A stretch of 64,000 nt of DNA from Gerris lacustris (lineage: Eukaryota > Arthropoda > Insecta > Hemiptera > Gerridae): NCBI GenBank assembly GCA_951217055.1, contig OX578280.1:9798271-9862270 (forward strand). The letters are read 5' to 3'. Made by a program: the position numbers and the translations under genes. Below the pieces are notes generated by a model that did no database searches, was not told the origin of the DNA, and was given only the letters and a program-made list of their open reading frames with translations. Shown here one piece after another: positions 45,083 to 54,656 of the stretch (position 1 is the stretch's first letter; each line of letters starts with the position of its first letter).

Positions 45083-45720
45083 GAACATAAAGGCGGCTCT
45101 AGAACAATATATTTGGAGGGCTAACACTACTGGGGAGGATGGGGGGGGGGGGGGGGGGTATTGAACCCCCAGGGAAGAAGGGGTCCGGAGAAATTTTTGA
45201 AAATATAACACCAAAAATTGTGTTATTAAGGTATTTTGGTATCTAAAAATAAAAAAATAACTGTTTATTATACCTGTTTTGTTAGAAAAAAACCTAATTC
45301 ATAATGAGAAATTAAAAACCTCCAAGAATTTCATTGGAAACATCTTTAGTAAGCCAAAGCCACCATATTAAAACTGTAGGTCACAAACACCAACTTTAGA
45401 TACAAACAATGTGCAGTATTTTATGGCTTTCAAATGGTGAAATCAGATTTATTTAAAGTTATATCATTCAAAAGTTAACAGAAATAAAATGTTTAAAGTT
45501 TTGAACAGCAGGCTTTTTAACTGCCCCAGAGCATTTATTCAGGCCAACATACTTATCCTAGCTATAAAACAAATAATAATTGTTGTGTCGTTGAGCCAAG
45601 TTTAAACGGTTATAACCATACGGGAAGGTAATCTATCCCACTATATTTTCCACTATATATTCCAAGTTCCAGAGTTCTCTCAGACTGAGAGAACTCTACC
45701 CGTATGAGGATATCTGCTTA

Positions 45721-45907
45721 AAAATTGTCTTGACTATGGCAGTATCTAATTGTTCGGCCGAAAGGTCGTTTTCTGTGATGGAAACGATTGAAAAACTACC
45801 TTCGTTCAACCATGAGCAACAATCGACTGAATTGGCAGGTGGTCTTGACAATTGAGTCTGATCTGGACTTTGACGACATAATCAACTCTTTTGCTAAAAG
45901 CCAATCC
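45721..45907 (+). pseudogene. hAT transposase C-terminal dimerisation domain, frameshifted
   Basis: The first frame gives LTMAVSNCSAERSFSVM (45,730-45,780), the hallmark of the hAT C-terminal dimerisation (hATC) domain. After a frameshift near 45,782 the next frame continues RLKNYLRSTMSNNRLNWQVV and then DFDDIINSFAKSQSRR, the usual end of the domain. A poly-C run follows at once. The shift makes the protein non-functional, but the family assignment is secure. Confidence 0.85.
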
Positions 45908-46240
45908 AGAAGGCCTACCTCCTCAGCCCCCCCCCCCCCCCCCCCCCCCCCCTTGGTACTGGGTAGGGCGGCAAATCAGGCCTGGCCCATAGGCGGCAAA
46001 TTGGTAAATCCGCCTCTGAATGGGAAGTGTAGTTTTTAAGATAGGTTGGTTCGCAAAAATTGAGTGACAGACCGACAAACAGACTGACAGAAAGACAGAC
46101 AGACACATAACCAAAAATGTTTCCTGATGTCTGAAACAGATATCTGTCTTGGAGTTTTTGAAATAGGAGACAAAAAATGTTTGTTCTTCGGAACGATCAC
46201 ATAGCTTCTTCTGTTACCTTCGGTATCCTCGGAAGCAAAA

Positions 46241-46849
46241 CATAGGGGAGCAACAATCTAAAGAAGTACCGAACTAAATATCTACATTAATTTATAAATT
46301 AAATTGCTGCCCCCTCCCTCACCCCCCTCCAAAAAAAAAAAAAAAAAAAAAATAAGAAGTAAGAACCGTTGTTATTTCTTTTAACTATAATACATACAGG
46401 AAAACTGATTTGATTTTTTTTTCTGTTGCTTTTCTTCTTACATATTAAAAATGTCCAATCTTCCAACCTGTCACTTTGTCACAGCTTATAACTTTAATTT
46501 GCGATAGTTATTCATCTGTCTGTCTGTTAAAGACTTCCGGAAAGAAACTACTGTTCAGTCAATCAGTTGGACAGTCCTCTAGATTACTAGTTTCCCCGAC
46601 ACCACTTGAATTGAATTAGAAAACGCTGTTCAAATTGAGCAGCAGATGCGGCCCGATGGCCGATTGCCAGCAATACAACGCCCTTCAATTCCTCTACAAT
46701 AATAATAATAATAATAGTACAATGGATATATTGTTGTTGTCTGCATTAGTCATGCCTTCCCAGCATGCGGATATTGCCTGTATCTTTTATCATTTACAGT
46801 CTTTAACGAACATCTCTATTCAATTAACCTCCGGCTAGAATTGCAATAG
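46241..46849. other. Non-coding stretch
   Basis: Begins with a terminus of the TTACTCCCC MITE family (GGGGAGCAACAATCTAAAG, 46,244-46,270). It also has a poly-A run and an (AAT)n tract (46,699-46,716). The 67-codon frame at 46,635-46,838 is unrecognised and unsupported. Confidence 0.5.
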
Positions 46850-47765
46850 AAGTTTTGCTTCCAAGCTTCCGGAAGGTAACGGAAGCTAATAATATTATGA
46901 TCATTCTGAAGAAAAAATATGTTTTATGTGACCGCGATTTCACAAATCCCAAAACAGAAATTCTTTTCAGACATCAGTGAACTTCTTTGGTTCCCTGTCT
47001 AACTGTCGGTCAGTCGTCAGTCTGTCACTCAATTTTGGGAACCAACATAGCTTAAAAGCTTAAACACTACACGTCCCATTTTAATTAAATTTTGATGGTA
47101 GGCCATAATTAGCCCATTGTTGGTCCCACACTGTGACAACCTTGTGATCCCATGTGTTTCTCTTTGACATGTCCATAAACATGCATTTATTTATTTTTGC
47201 ATTCGAGCTTACCAAAGGTAACGGATGCTATATGATCGTTCTGAAGAGCAAAATTTGTTTATGTTTCCAATTTCAAAAATTCCAAGGCAGAAATCCGTTT
47301 AAGACATTACGGAACATTTTTGGTTTCGTTTCTGTCTGTCGGTCTGTCAGTCTATCTGTCTGTCTGTCGCTCTTTTTTTTGTGAACCAACATATCTTAAA
47401 AACTACTCGTCCGATTTTTATGAAATTTGGATGGTAGGTCATAGTTAGCAAAACGTTCGTCCTATATAAGTTCAACCTTCTGCGCCCATTTGTTTCTCTT
47501 CCTCATGCGTCCATATTTAGTTTAGTTTTTTTTTTTTAATTTTTCATGCACCTAAACATGTACCTACACCCAATGTCTTCAAGAGTACTTATCTGATTTT
47601 CATGAAATTTGGATGGTTTGTGAAAAGTAGCTTGCACAGAGTCCCAGATTAATTTCAACCGTCTGTGCTCTTTTAATTATGCTAAATTGATCCTTTAAAT
47701 CATGTAAAAAATCAAAACAATATTGACAGATTTGAAAAACGGGGGGGGGGGGGATTAAATAAATT
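46850..47765 (-). repeat. Two R1 copies in tandem
   Basis: A 5' partial copy (46,850-47,200) is followed by a near-complete one (47,205-47,765) with the TCTGTCTGTCGGTCTGTC run. A poly-G tract lies at 47,742-47,753. It ends 230 bp before the first RhoGAP exon. Confidence 0.75.
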
Positions 47766-47997
47766 TGACAATAGACTAGGTTATTAGTATTGTTGTTGCC
47801 ATAGACTTGGCACAATATATGTATGCAGTGTATGTTTAGCATCCAACAAAATAAAAATATCTCTCTAATATCTTTCTTAAGTTCAATGTTTCATTCTTAA
47901 AATGCTATGTATATGTTAAATGTTTAAATGTATAACAATTTATTTATCAAAATATGTATATTATAGAACATTAATTAAATGTTTTGTGTGATTGTAG

Positions 47998-48154
47998 GGT
48001 GACTGTCTGTGGAGTAACGTGACGGGGAGGAGTGTCAGACTGGAGGAGACTCAGCTGACGCAACTCACTGATCTTGAGAGAAGAGTTCTTCAGAAGGTTG
48101 CCTTAGCTAAGCTTCAGGCTCTTAATCTTGGAGTTCCTCTTAAAATACCCCCAG
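47998..48154 (+). CDS. RhoGAP-family protein (ARHGAP6/36-like), internal exon
   Basis: Exon preceded by a TGTAG acceptor and followed by CAG|GTAACA. It encodes GDCLWSNVTGRSVRLEETQL then TQLTDLERRVLQKVALAKLQ and ALNLGVPLKIPP, ending in phase 1. This helix-rich L-T-x-L-E-R-x-x-L-Q-x-V-A-x-x-K-L-Q motif, joined to the next two exons, is how I recognise the stretch N-terminal to the GAP domain in ARHGAP6/ARHGAP36-type Rho GTPase-activating proteins. Such proteins switch off Rho GTPases by stimulating GTP hydrolysis. The exon starts in phase 0; upstream exons must lie left of 47,998, and I did not find them in the window. The GAP catalytic domain itself lies beyond 64,000. The family call is firm from the three exons together; the exact orthologue is recall, not a search result. 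Confidence 0.8.
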
Positions 48155-49174
48155 GTAACATACTTATATATAAATATATATTTAATCTATTTGAATATAT
48201 GTATTAGCTCTGGGGTACAGGATAAATTCCGTCACGCAAAAAAAGACCTGAAAAATGTGACGCTTTTATGTAGTGCCAGGAAGTTAAGATTTAACAGGAT
48301 TCCAATAGGTTTTCATTTATAGTACAATATTCTTTCCTAAACCATGAAATCCGGCTCGGAAGTTAGAATGTTAATAGGAGGTAGATTGGTTATCACTTGT
48401 ATTCATTGTAGTACTATATTTCACAGATAGAAGTTCTAAGCTTTATAAAAAATTATATGAGAGCTCCTAGCGGACTAAATGGTAATCAAAATGGATTAAT
48501 GTTTCATAATCTCATACCGTCATCTATTATAAATATCTATTCGACAAAAATTTACAAGTATACTGGATTTCTACACTTCATGGAAAAGCATTGAAATGTC
48601 CATATGTGGATTCAATGCCTAACAACACATCTATTATTCAATATTTTTCTATGAAATGGAGAAAATGAGTATTTTTTTCCCCAACTTTAGGGACCGTTGG
48701 CAAAAACGTGCTGGTTATGAACTCGTCACTCGTCTGATTGGTTTAATTACCTACAGACCCTTAGCGTGTACTAAAAGAAACATTCAGTGGAACCACGAGT
48801 AACCATAAAGCAAGAGACCGGAGCATTTGCGGATAATCGTAAAGACAGTGAAGCGAGAAACAGGAAAATTTTGGTGCAAGAAGTGACCTTTCATTTTTAT
48901 TTTTAATTAGAGGAACAAAAATTTCGTCAAACCAAGAGTTAAATATATCATGGCTCATCCAGGCATTTTGAGGTTAATAATTGCGACAGGTTGCCTTAGT
49001 GTTTTCTCAGGTTAGTTAGGGGTAGGGGGGAACACGTGGAGTCGAAGAAAGGGGTGTGCGCTTGACAGGTCTGGCCTGACGGTTAAGCGAGTAAATGGTA
49101 AATCAGGAGTCGGATAATCGAAGGTTCTTCTGTACTTGGCAACTTCATTTTAATGCGCATATGTTTGGAAATCA
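48155..49174. other. RhoGAP intron 1, proximal part
   Basis: No coding exon seen. A tRNA-like A-box segment (TCTGGCCTGACGGTTAAGCG, 49,068-49,087) without a proper B-box looks like a decayed SINE head. Confidence 0.5.
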
Positions 49175-49180
49175 TTTATT
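49175..49180 (-). promoter_or_regulatory. Candidate poly(A) signal for the gustatory-receptor locus
   Basis: AATAAA on the minus strand, about 100 bp beyond the stop codon of the last GR exon. Plausible by position only. Confidence 0.4.
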
Positions 49181-49282
49181 GTTCTTCCTTAAAAAAAAAA
49201 ACTGGTGAAAAACATATCAGAGTTTTATATAGATGAAATTATTAATACACTTTCTTCCTTAAAATAAAATGTAAACAATAAA

Positions 49283-49378
49283 TTAATTTTCTGCAGTGGA
49301 ATTGCTCATACTCCTCTGTACTTCTGATGGAACCAGTTGAATCAGTATGACAATGAAAGTAAATCCAGCAGCAAACAT
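49283..49378 (-). CDS. Gustatory receptor, exon 4 (terminal, shared)
   Basis: Acceptor TTTTAG|ATG, phase 0, then MFAAGFTFIVILIQLVPSEV, a short polar tail (QRSMSNSTAEN) and TAA. The segment TFIVILIQL is this gene's version of the TYhhhhhQF signature in transmembrane helix 7 of insect GRs (h = hydrophobic), with Y to F and F to L. It lies in its own last exon, as is usual in the family. Joined to the exons at 49,744, 50,664 and 53,136 it completes a 369-residue protein, a normal GR length. It is also the only GR C-terminus in the window, so the upstream first exon at 57,965 probably uses it too. Confidence 0.85.
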   Translation of the reverse strand: MFAAGFTFIVILIQLVPSEVQRSMSNSTAEN

Positions 49379-49435
49379 CTAAAACAATAGTAATTTAATT
49401 AATTATTTGGTATTTATTAATTAAAGTTGTATCTT

Positions 49436-49560
49436 AAGCTTTATAGGCTACACCGGGACTCAATGTGGCGCATCTTTGTTGCGGGGCTGAATCAGTGCTG
49501 TTGCGATTCAGCCTCGCAACAAATATGCACCACATTGAGTCCCGGGGTAGAATAAGCTTT
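49436..49560. repeat. Long hairpin in the GR intron
   Basis: Arms of about 55 nt (CACCGGGACTCAATGTGG... and CCACATTGAGTCCCGGGGTA) pair with few mismatches around a loop of roughly 11 nt. It lies between GR exons 3 and 4. Much richer in G+C than its surroundings. Either a small MITE or a structured RNA; no flanking duplication evident beyond AAGCTTTA-like ends. Confidence 0.8.
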
Positions 49561-49743
49561 AAAGAAATCAAAGGGTATTATAGTGAATGAAAAATCTAAA
49601 TTTTTTTTAAAAAAAACCTTTTATATTGTAGGTGAACTGCTGTTCGATTAGGTACAAATTTTAAAATTATTTTTTTCAAAAATGATTTTGACAACTTGAT
49701 TTATAGGTACTCAAATAATTTAATTTAATAGAGCGATACTCAC

Positions 49744-49833
49744 GGAATGAATCAGAGAGTAATCCAAATTGAAGAAACCCCATGCTGTAAACACAATATC
49801 CTTTTTCATCGTAATGTGAAGTTTCAATTTTTT
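49744..49833 (-). CDS. Gustatory receptor, exon 3 (shared)
   Basis: Acceptor TTTACAG and donor TCC|GTGAGT, phase 0 at both ends, 30 codons: KKLKLHITMKKDIVFTAWGF then FNLDYSLIHS. In insect GRs this position carries the motif A-x-G-F/L-F-x-L/I-D-x-x-L just before helix 7, and AWGFFNLDYSL fits it closely. Too short to appear as a long open frame; recognised from splice sites, phase and motif order. Confidence 0.87.
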
Positions 49834-50235
49834 CTGTAAACATTTTTATTTATTATTTATTATTTATTTATTATTTTTAAGAAATGGTAAATTACAATTA
49901 TCAATAAGTAATCTATTTATTAGATATGGTTTGAGCAACTTATAACTCTTATTATTAACAATAAAAGTTGTTTTCTGAAGCAACTTTTTGTGGTAGATTG
50001 ATTATCCAACACACCATTACAGAACTCGGCTTAAAACATCAAAATCGTGGATGGTCACAAAGGAGTAACATGGGTAATGGCAAGGAGAATATTCAGAAGA
50101 TAATATAAAAGTTCCTGACTCCCTCCCAAAATAAGTCAGTCTATCATGGTAGTGATATCTACCTTGAGGCCAAGTCTGTTTTATACCTTATTCAAAAACT
50201 GGCCAAATTTTAAAGAATCAAAATAAAAGATCAGT

Positions 50236-50487
50236 GTTGCTCATGAAAGTAGGAGTGAAGTGAGGTTATGGACTAAAGAAAGAGCAGACTTGCTCATGAA
50301 AGTAGGAGTGAAGTGAGGTTATGGACTAAAGAAAGAGCAGACTTGCTCATGAAAGTAGGAAAGAAGTGAGGTTATGGACTAAAGAAAGAGCAGACTTACT
50401 CATGAAAGTAGGAGTGAAGTGAGGTTATGGACTAAAGAAAGAGCAGACTTGCTCATGAAAGTAGGAGAGAAGTGAGGTTATGGCCTC
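50236..50487. repeat. 53-bp tandem repeat, about 4.7 units
   Basis: The unit begins GCTCATGAAAGTAGGAGTGA and ends AAAGAGCAGACTT; units start near 50,239, 50,292 and so on. It lies in the intron between GR exons 2 and 3 (and in RhoGAP intron 1). Near-identical units imply recent expansion. Confidence 0.92.
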
Positions 50488-50663
50488 AATGCAATGTATA
50501 GATATGACTTATTTGGTAGGCTGACTGTTTGGGGGAAGGGTTCTAGAATTTGGCCCTTTTTATACGGTTTGATTTTTGTTGGGGATTTGTTTCACATTTA
50601 GAAACCTATACAATTTATTATTAAGCGCTTCTAAGAGTTATATTTAATGTATAGAGAACTTAC

Positions 50664-50732
50664 ATTTCGGCAAAGTGTGTTCGTTTTGTCGTTTATAATT
50701 CGTTTGTAAATTTTGTTATTGAATTCTTGGGC
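50664..50732 (-). CDS. Gustatory receptor, exon 2 (shared)
   Basis: Acceptor TTTTTTCAG|GCC and donor AAT|GTAAGT, phase 0 at both ends, 23 codons: AQEFNNKIYKRIINDKTNTL then CRN. This is the short intracellular loop between helices 6 and 7, where GRs typically have an E-x-x-x...I-x-x-L-x-x pattern. The size and phase fit exactly between the first exon's DK|GT donor and exon 3. Confidence 0.85.
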
Positions 50733-50879
50733 CTGAAAAAATACAACAAAAATTAAAATTTGTATAAAACAAATGTTGTGCATACAACTGGCTTTCATGC
50801 ATATTTTTTTGTTTATTCTATAAAATAAAACTTTTTCTGCATTAATATCAAATTAAAAAAGTAATAATTTATGAAAAAA

Positions 50880-51222
50880 GTTTTTAATATTGAATCTCTT
50901 ATATCTGCTATTAAAAGTGCTAATAATTATTTTTATTTATTAAAAAAATAAATAAAAACTGTGCAATGGACGAAAATGTGTATTTTCTTCCTACTGGAGA
51001 TAAAATATTGTATGTACCTCGTGAGTAAAGTGCCATTATTCTCCTCGCGATAATTATCTCCCTCGGCTGCGCCTCGAGAGCTAATTAGAGTTATTCCCTC
51101 GGTTTCGCCTCGGGATTTAGGGACCATAATGGTTCCTTCGGCTTCGCCTCAAGAACCAACTTTTTCGCTCAGGGAATAATGGCTTACTTTACTCTACTCC
51201 CTAGGTGTATAAATAACTATTC
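50880..51222 (-). mobile_element. R2 element, one half
   Basis: Minus-oriented R2 end: ATCTCTTATATCTGCTATTA, GGACGAAAATGTGTATTTTC, three repeats of CTCGG(C/T)T(T/G)CGCCTCG, then GAACCAACTTTTTCGCTCAG and the CTCCCTAGGTG(T/C)ATAAATAA end. It lies in the GR intron 1 interval. Confidence 0.75.
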
Positions 51223-52094
51223 TTGAACTATGAACTATTTCTTCAAGAGGATAAAACTTTTTACTTAAAATTGATGATTTATAATAAAAAAAAAAGCCAA
51301 TTTATAAATAAAAATATTAGCTATATTACTGAGTTACCTTATCAAACTATTTGGAACATGCTTTTGTATTAAAAAAAAGAATGTTTAATTTTTTTAAATT
51401 CAGTTAACTCTTATTTTACCACAATTTAAAGTATTTAAAACCAGTTATATAAAGTGATGTGGTTAATAATTTTATTTCTAGAAAACTTTGTGTAGTACAA
51501 AAATACTAACAACTTTATGTTATACCTGTTATGACCATATTTTTGAAAACTACATCAGCATGTAACAGGCCTGAAAATGTCCCTCATGGGACAAAATATA
51601 GTCATTTTCATGGTCATGAATTTATCTTCTAAAATTATTTCATCCCTTATTGACCCATCACATATCAGCAAAAAAAAAAAAATAAATAAATAAATAAAAA
51701 AATAAAAATAATATGTGTCAGACAAGTGCAATAGAAGTGAAATTTAAGTTCTATAAACAGTTGATTTAATGCATTTCTCTCTTTGAATGTGTTGACGATT
51801 TTATTATTTCAGGATTAAGAAATGGTTATGTGGAATTTTATTGAAAAAATAAAATATTTTCATTTACATTTTAGCGAATAATAAAGAAAAAATAAGAAAA
51901 CAACATTTATATACATTATACAATTATAATGTATGTATGTAATATTACGCTTATATACTAATTCTATTTATTGAAAAATCATCTATCTCCGTGGTGCAAT
52001 GGTTAGCACTTATGCCTACTGAATCAGAGGTCGGTGGATCGAGATTCGTTCAAGTGAGTGAGTTATGATTCATCTATAAAAAATCTTTCACTTA
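51223..52094. other. AT-rich intronic stretch with a tRNA-like segment
   Basis: Mostly featureless. At 51,985-52,050 a tRNA-derived segment is visible (A-box TGGTGCAATGGTTAGC, degenerate B-box GGATCGAGATTC), probably a SINE head; it ends just before the Harbinger relic. Confidence 0.5.
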
Positions 52095-52381
52095 AAGGTG
52101 GGTACAGACTATTCTGACGTTACATGGGCCCACGTCATAATGCGTGTGATATAAAAATGTAACACAGGGTTTTGTGAGTCTATGTTCACATTGTTCTGAC
52201 GTGACGTGGGAACGCGAGATACGAAGCTATCTGACGCCACATGCCTTATGACGCGTGGGGGGATATCTAAACTTCCAGATATTTCTTCAGTCGTGGGAAG
52301 GCATCAGAAGAGTCAGGTGCTATATTTTACTACTCTCTGTACATTTTTTACGTACCGATTTTTAGTGATTTTTTTTTGAAG

Positions 52382-52510
52382 ATGGAAGAAGACATGTTAA
52401 TTGAATATGTTCGGGTGAATCCGGTGTTATACGACCCTACACACCGGGAATATAGAAATCAAAATTCACGAAAGGAGGCTCCTTCTATAAGCTGTGGCAT
52501 TAAATTATAA
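52382..52510 (+). pseudogene. Harbinger MADF-domain protein, N-terminal fragment
   Basis: Starts MEEDMLIEYVRVNPVLYDPT then HREYRNQNSRKEA before leaving homology at the deletion. L-I-E-x-V-x-x-N-P-x-L-Y-D...Y-x-N...R-x-E-A is the start of the MADF (Myb/SANT-like) DNA-binding domain. Harbinger transposons encode such a protein beside their transposase to bring it to the element ends. Only the first helix and a half remain, so it is not functional. Confidence 0.78.
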
Positions 52511-52644
52511 AACTCCCCGAATTCTTCTCGCTCTGCATTGATTGGATGTATCCATTCTCTAGAAGAAGAAATGGCTGCAGTACACAGAGCAGCCATTTCT
52601 TCTTCTTCTTCATCCAGCATGTCAAAAACATGGAGAACATTCAT
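52471..52644 (-). pseudogene. Harbinger (HARBI1-like) transposase, N-terminal fragment
   Basis: From MNVLHVFDMLDEEEEEMAAL the frame continues to REWIHPINAEREEFGEFYNL and MPQLIEG, then leaves homology. W-I/V-H-P-I-N...R-E-E-F-G-E-F-x-x-L-x-P-x-L is the standard N-terminal motif of PIF/Harbinger transposases. The DDE catalytic region is absent. It overlaps the end of the MADF fragment on the other strand because of the deletion. Confidence 0.8.
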
Positions 52645-52810
52645 GGTAGAAGACTCAAAACCAACTGAAGGGAGAAGCAACAAGTGCGAAGTGTGTTCTT
52701 TCATGTGTCTGACGTCAGAACAATGTGAACACCGCCTCATGTCTGACGTGGTCCCATGTTATCTGACGTGACGTGGGAACACGTCACGTCAGAGTAATCT
52801 GTACTTAGCT

Positions 52811-53135
52811 TTAGACGAGTCTCGAATCGCAAACTTTGTTACATACAATTTCGTTTCATCCAAGTTAATTTACTCTACCACGCCTAAAGAAGTAAGAAGT
52901 TTCACTTAGAAAAAACAGCTGATTTATAAATAAAACTAATATGATTTTAAACAATGAACAGGCATTACCAAAACCTAGTAAATATTGTATATTTCTTATT
53001 TTGGTTTCCGATAACAAACTGTGAATGTATAAGATTTATTGCTAGGCTATTACAGCTATGACAAAAGAGTAGTTCCATTATTGATTGTAATAAAATCAAA
53101 TCTAATACATATCAGATAAAATTAAAACAACTAAC
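52811..53135. other. GR intron 1, first-exon-proximal part
   Basis: AT-rich, no repeat recognised. Contains the splice donor of the first exon (DK|GTTAGT at 53,135-53,130 on the minus strand). Confidence 0.6.
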
Positions 53136-53990
53136 CTTATCAGTGAGTGCAGATGTTTGATCCACAATAAACCATAAACAAAACATAAACATAATACAAT
53201 GAAAATATATCAACAGTGTTATAGGTTGACATATTTTTGTTATTACGCACATATAAACAAATTTATAAAAGCTATACCATGTCGCTATCATATGAAGGAA
53301 AAATGTCATCATAAAAATTAATATCGGTAAACCTTGATAATTATTTATTGTTTTCGAACAATCGACTATTATATTATAACAATCCGATAGTATTGATAAT
53401 CTAGTTTCTGTAATCGATTGTCTTTTGGTTAAACTTATCAACTTTTCCATTCTCCTTATCAACGGTTGTAAAGCTAGCATTTTTGCTGCTACGTGATAAT
53501 ATAAATATGTCCAAAGAAAAAATCCTATGCTTGACTGTTCCGGTTTTGAAAATAGTATTAATTCTGTTATAATTACTATACTTAAATAGCTTATATTTGC
53601 AATGATAACAAAATAATATTTATTAGAAACATTTCTTTCAGGTATACCAATAATCGAATCAATTATTTTAATTTTTTCATATAAATCATTTAATAATTTA
53701 GATGATTTTGTCATAGCTATGAAATATGTTAACGTTGAAATCGCTGACATACCGAAGAAAAGTACAACCCAATTTTGTGCAAATGACGACATAGTTATTA
53801 CATCATGAATTTCATCGATAAAACCCCAATATGCAATAAGTAAAACAACTAAATGAACTAAAAATGAATATATTAAATTTGATAATGAGAATTTCATATT
53901 TTTATTCAACGGTATTATTCCTATAATTCTAAAAATTAAATAAATTATCTTAATGTCTCCATAAGGATTGTCCATAGTTGAAAAACACAT
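53136..53990 (-). CDS. Gustatory receptor, first exon a
   Basis: 285 codons from MCFSTMDNPYGDIK to SALTDK, ending at a phase-0 donor. It encodes an insect chemoreceptor of the 7tm_7 (GR) family, a plasma-membrane ligand-gated cation-channel subunit of taste or internal chemosensory neurons. Hydrophobic helices are visible at about residues 37-57, 73-93, 125-147, 154-172, 220-243 and 256-276; helix 7 comes from exon 4. YLYYHVAAKMLALQPLI and the R/W-x-M-x-K-L segment after helix 4 are shared with exon b. Two ATGs are possible: residue 1, or residue 6 at 53,975, which starts the conserved MDNPYGDI. Spliced to exons 2-4 it gives 369 residues without a stop. Antisense within RhoGAP intron 1. A TATAAAG lies 23-29 bp upstream (54,013-54,019). 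The ligand cannot be inferred. Confidence 0.92.
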
Positions 53991-54021
53991 TATTTAATTT
54001 ATGCAGATGAATCTTTATAGA

Positions 54022-54656
54022 CGTTCATTTACGCTTGAAATTTATATTACATTAGAATTTCTTTTCTGTTACTTTGAAAACTATTTATCGACGTTCAAAT
54101 ATGCTTGATATTTAATATTACATTAGAATTTCTTTTCTGTTACTTTGAAAACTATTTATTGACGTTCATTTATGCTTGATATTTATATTACATTAGACTT
54201 CTTTTCTGTTACTTTGAAAACTATTTATTGACGTTCATTTATGCTTGATATTTATATTACATTAGAATTTCTTTTCTGTTACTTTGAAAACTATTTATCG
54301 ACGTTCATATATGCTTGATATTTATATTACATTAGACTTCTTTTCTGTTACTTTGAAAACTATTTATTGACGTTCATTTATGCTTGATATTTAATATTAC
54401 ATTAAAATTTATTTTCTGTAACTTTGAAAACTATTTATCGACGTTCATTTATGCTTGATATTTTATATTACATTAGAATTTCTTTTCTGTTACTTTAAAA
54501 ACTATTTATGGAGGTTCATTTATGTTTAATATTTATATTACATTAAAATTTCTTTTCTGTAACTTTAAAAACTATTTATTGACGTTCATTTATGCTTGAT
54601 ATTTGTATTACATTACAATTTCTTTTCTGTAACTTTGAAAACTATTTGCTGACGTT
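54022..54656. repeat. 70-bp tandem array directly upstream of GR first exon a
   Basis: About nine units of the form CTATTTATCGACGTTCATTT, ATGCTTGATATTTATATTAC, ATTAGAATTTCTTTTCTGTT, ACTTTGAAAA. It begins about 30 bp from the start codon. The first, decayed unit supplies the TATAAAG sequence. Units are 69-71 bp and about 90% alike. Confidence 0.93.

Larger units (their letters stand above)
44482..46018 (+). mobile_element. hAT transposon, internally deleted, 1,537 bp
   Basis: Starts CAGTGGCGTATTTACAGG and ends GATTTACC-related sequence to CGCCTCTG (decayed), flanked by the perfect 8-bp direct repeat AATGGGAA (44,474-44,481 and 46,019-46,026). It carries two broken pieces of hAT transposase in the correct order (44,861-45,082 and 45,721-45,907), so this is the nearest thing to an autonomous hAT in the window. 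The middle of the transposase is missing and a GC-rich insertion with a poly-G run sits at 45,085-45,200. Confidence 0.88.
44290..46240 (+). repeat. R1 copy split by a hAT element
   Basis: The R1 sequence up to TTCATTACAATGGGAA (44,481) resumes after 46,018 with AATGGGAAGTGTAGTTTTTAAG and ends in the GGAAGC hairpin near 46,240. Confidence 0.85.
52095..52810. mobile_element. PIF/Harbinger transposon, internally deleted, 716 bp
   Basis: Ends AAGGTGGGTACAGACTATTC and its inverted partner GTAATCTGTACTTAGCT, flanked by TTA (52,092-52,094 and 52,811-52,813), a TWA-type duplication. The inner ends share TCTGACGT motifs. It retains the beginnings of both Harbinger genes, facing each other: a MADF-domain protein from the left (52,382-52,510, +) and a transposase N-terminus from the right (52,471-52,644, -). 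Their distal parts are fused by a large deletion near 52,480. Confidence 0.85.
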
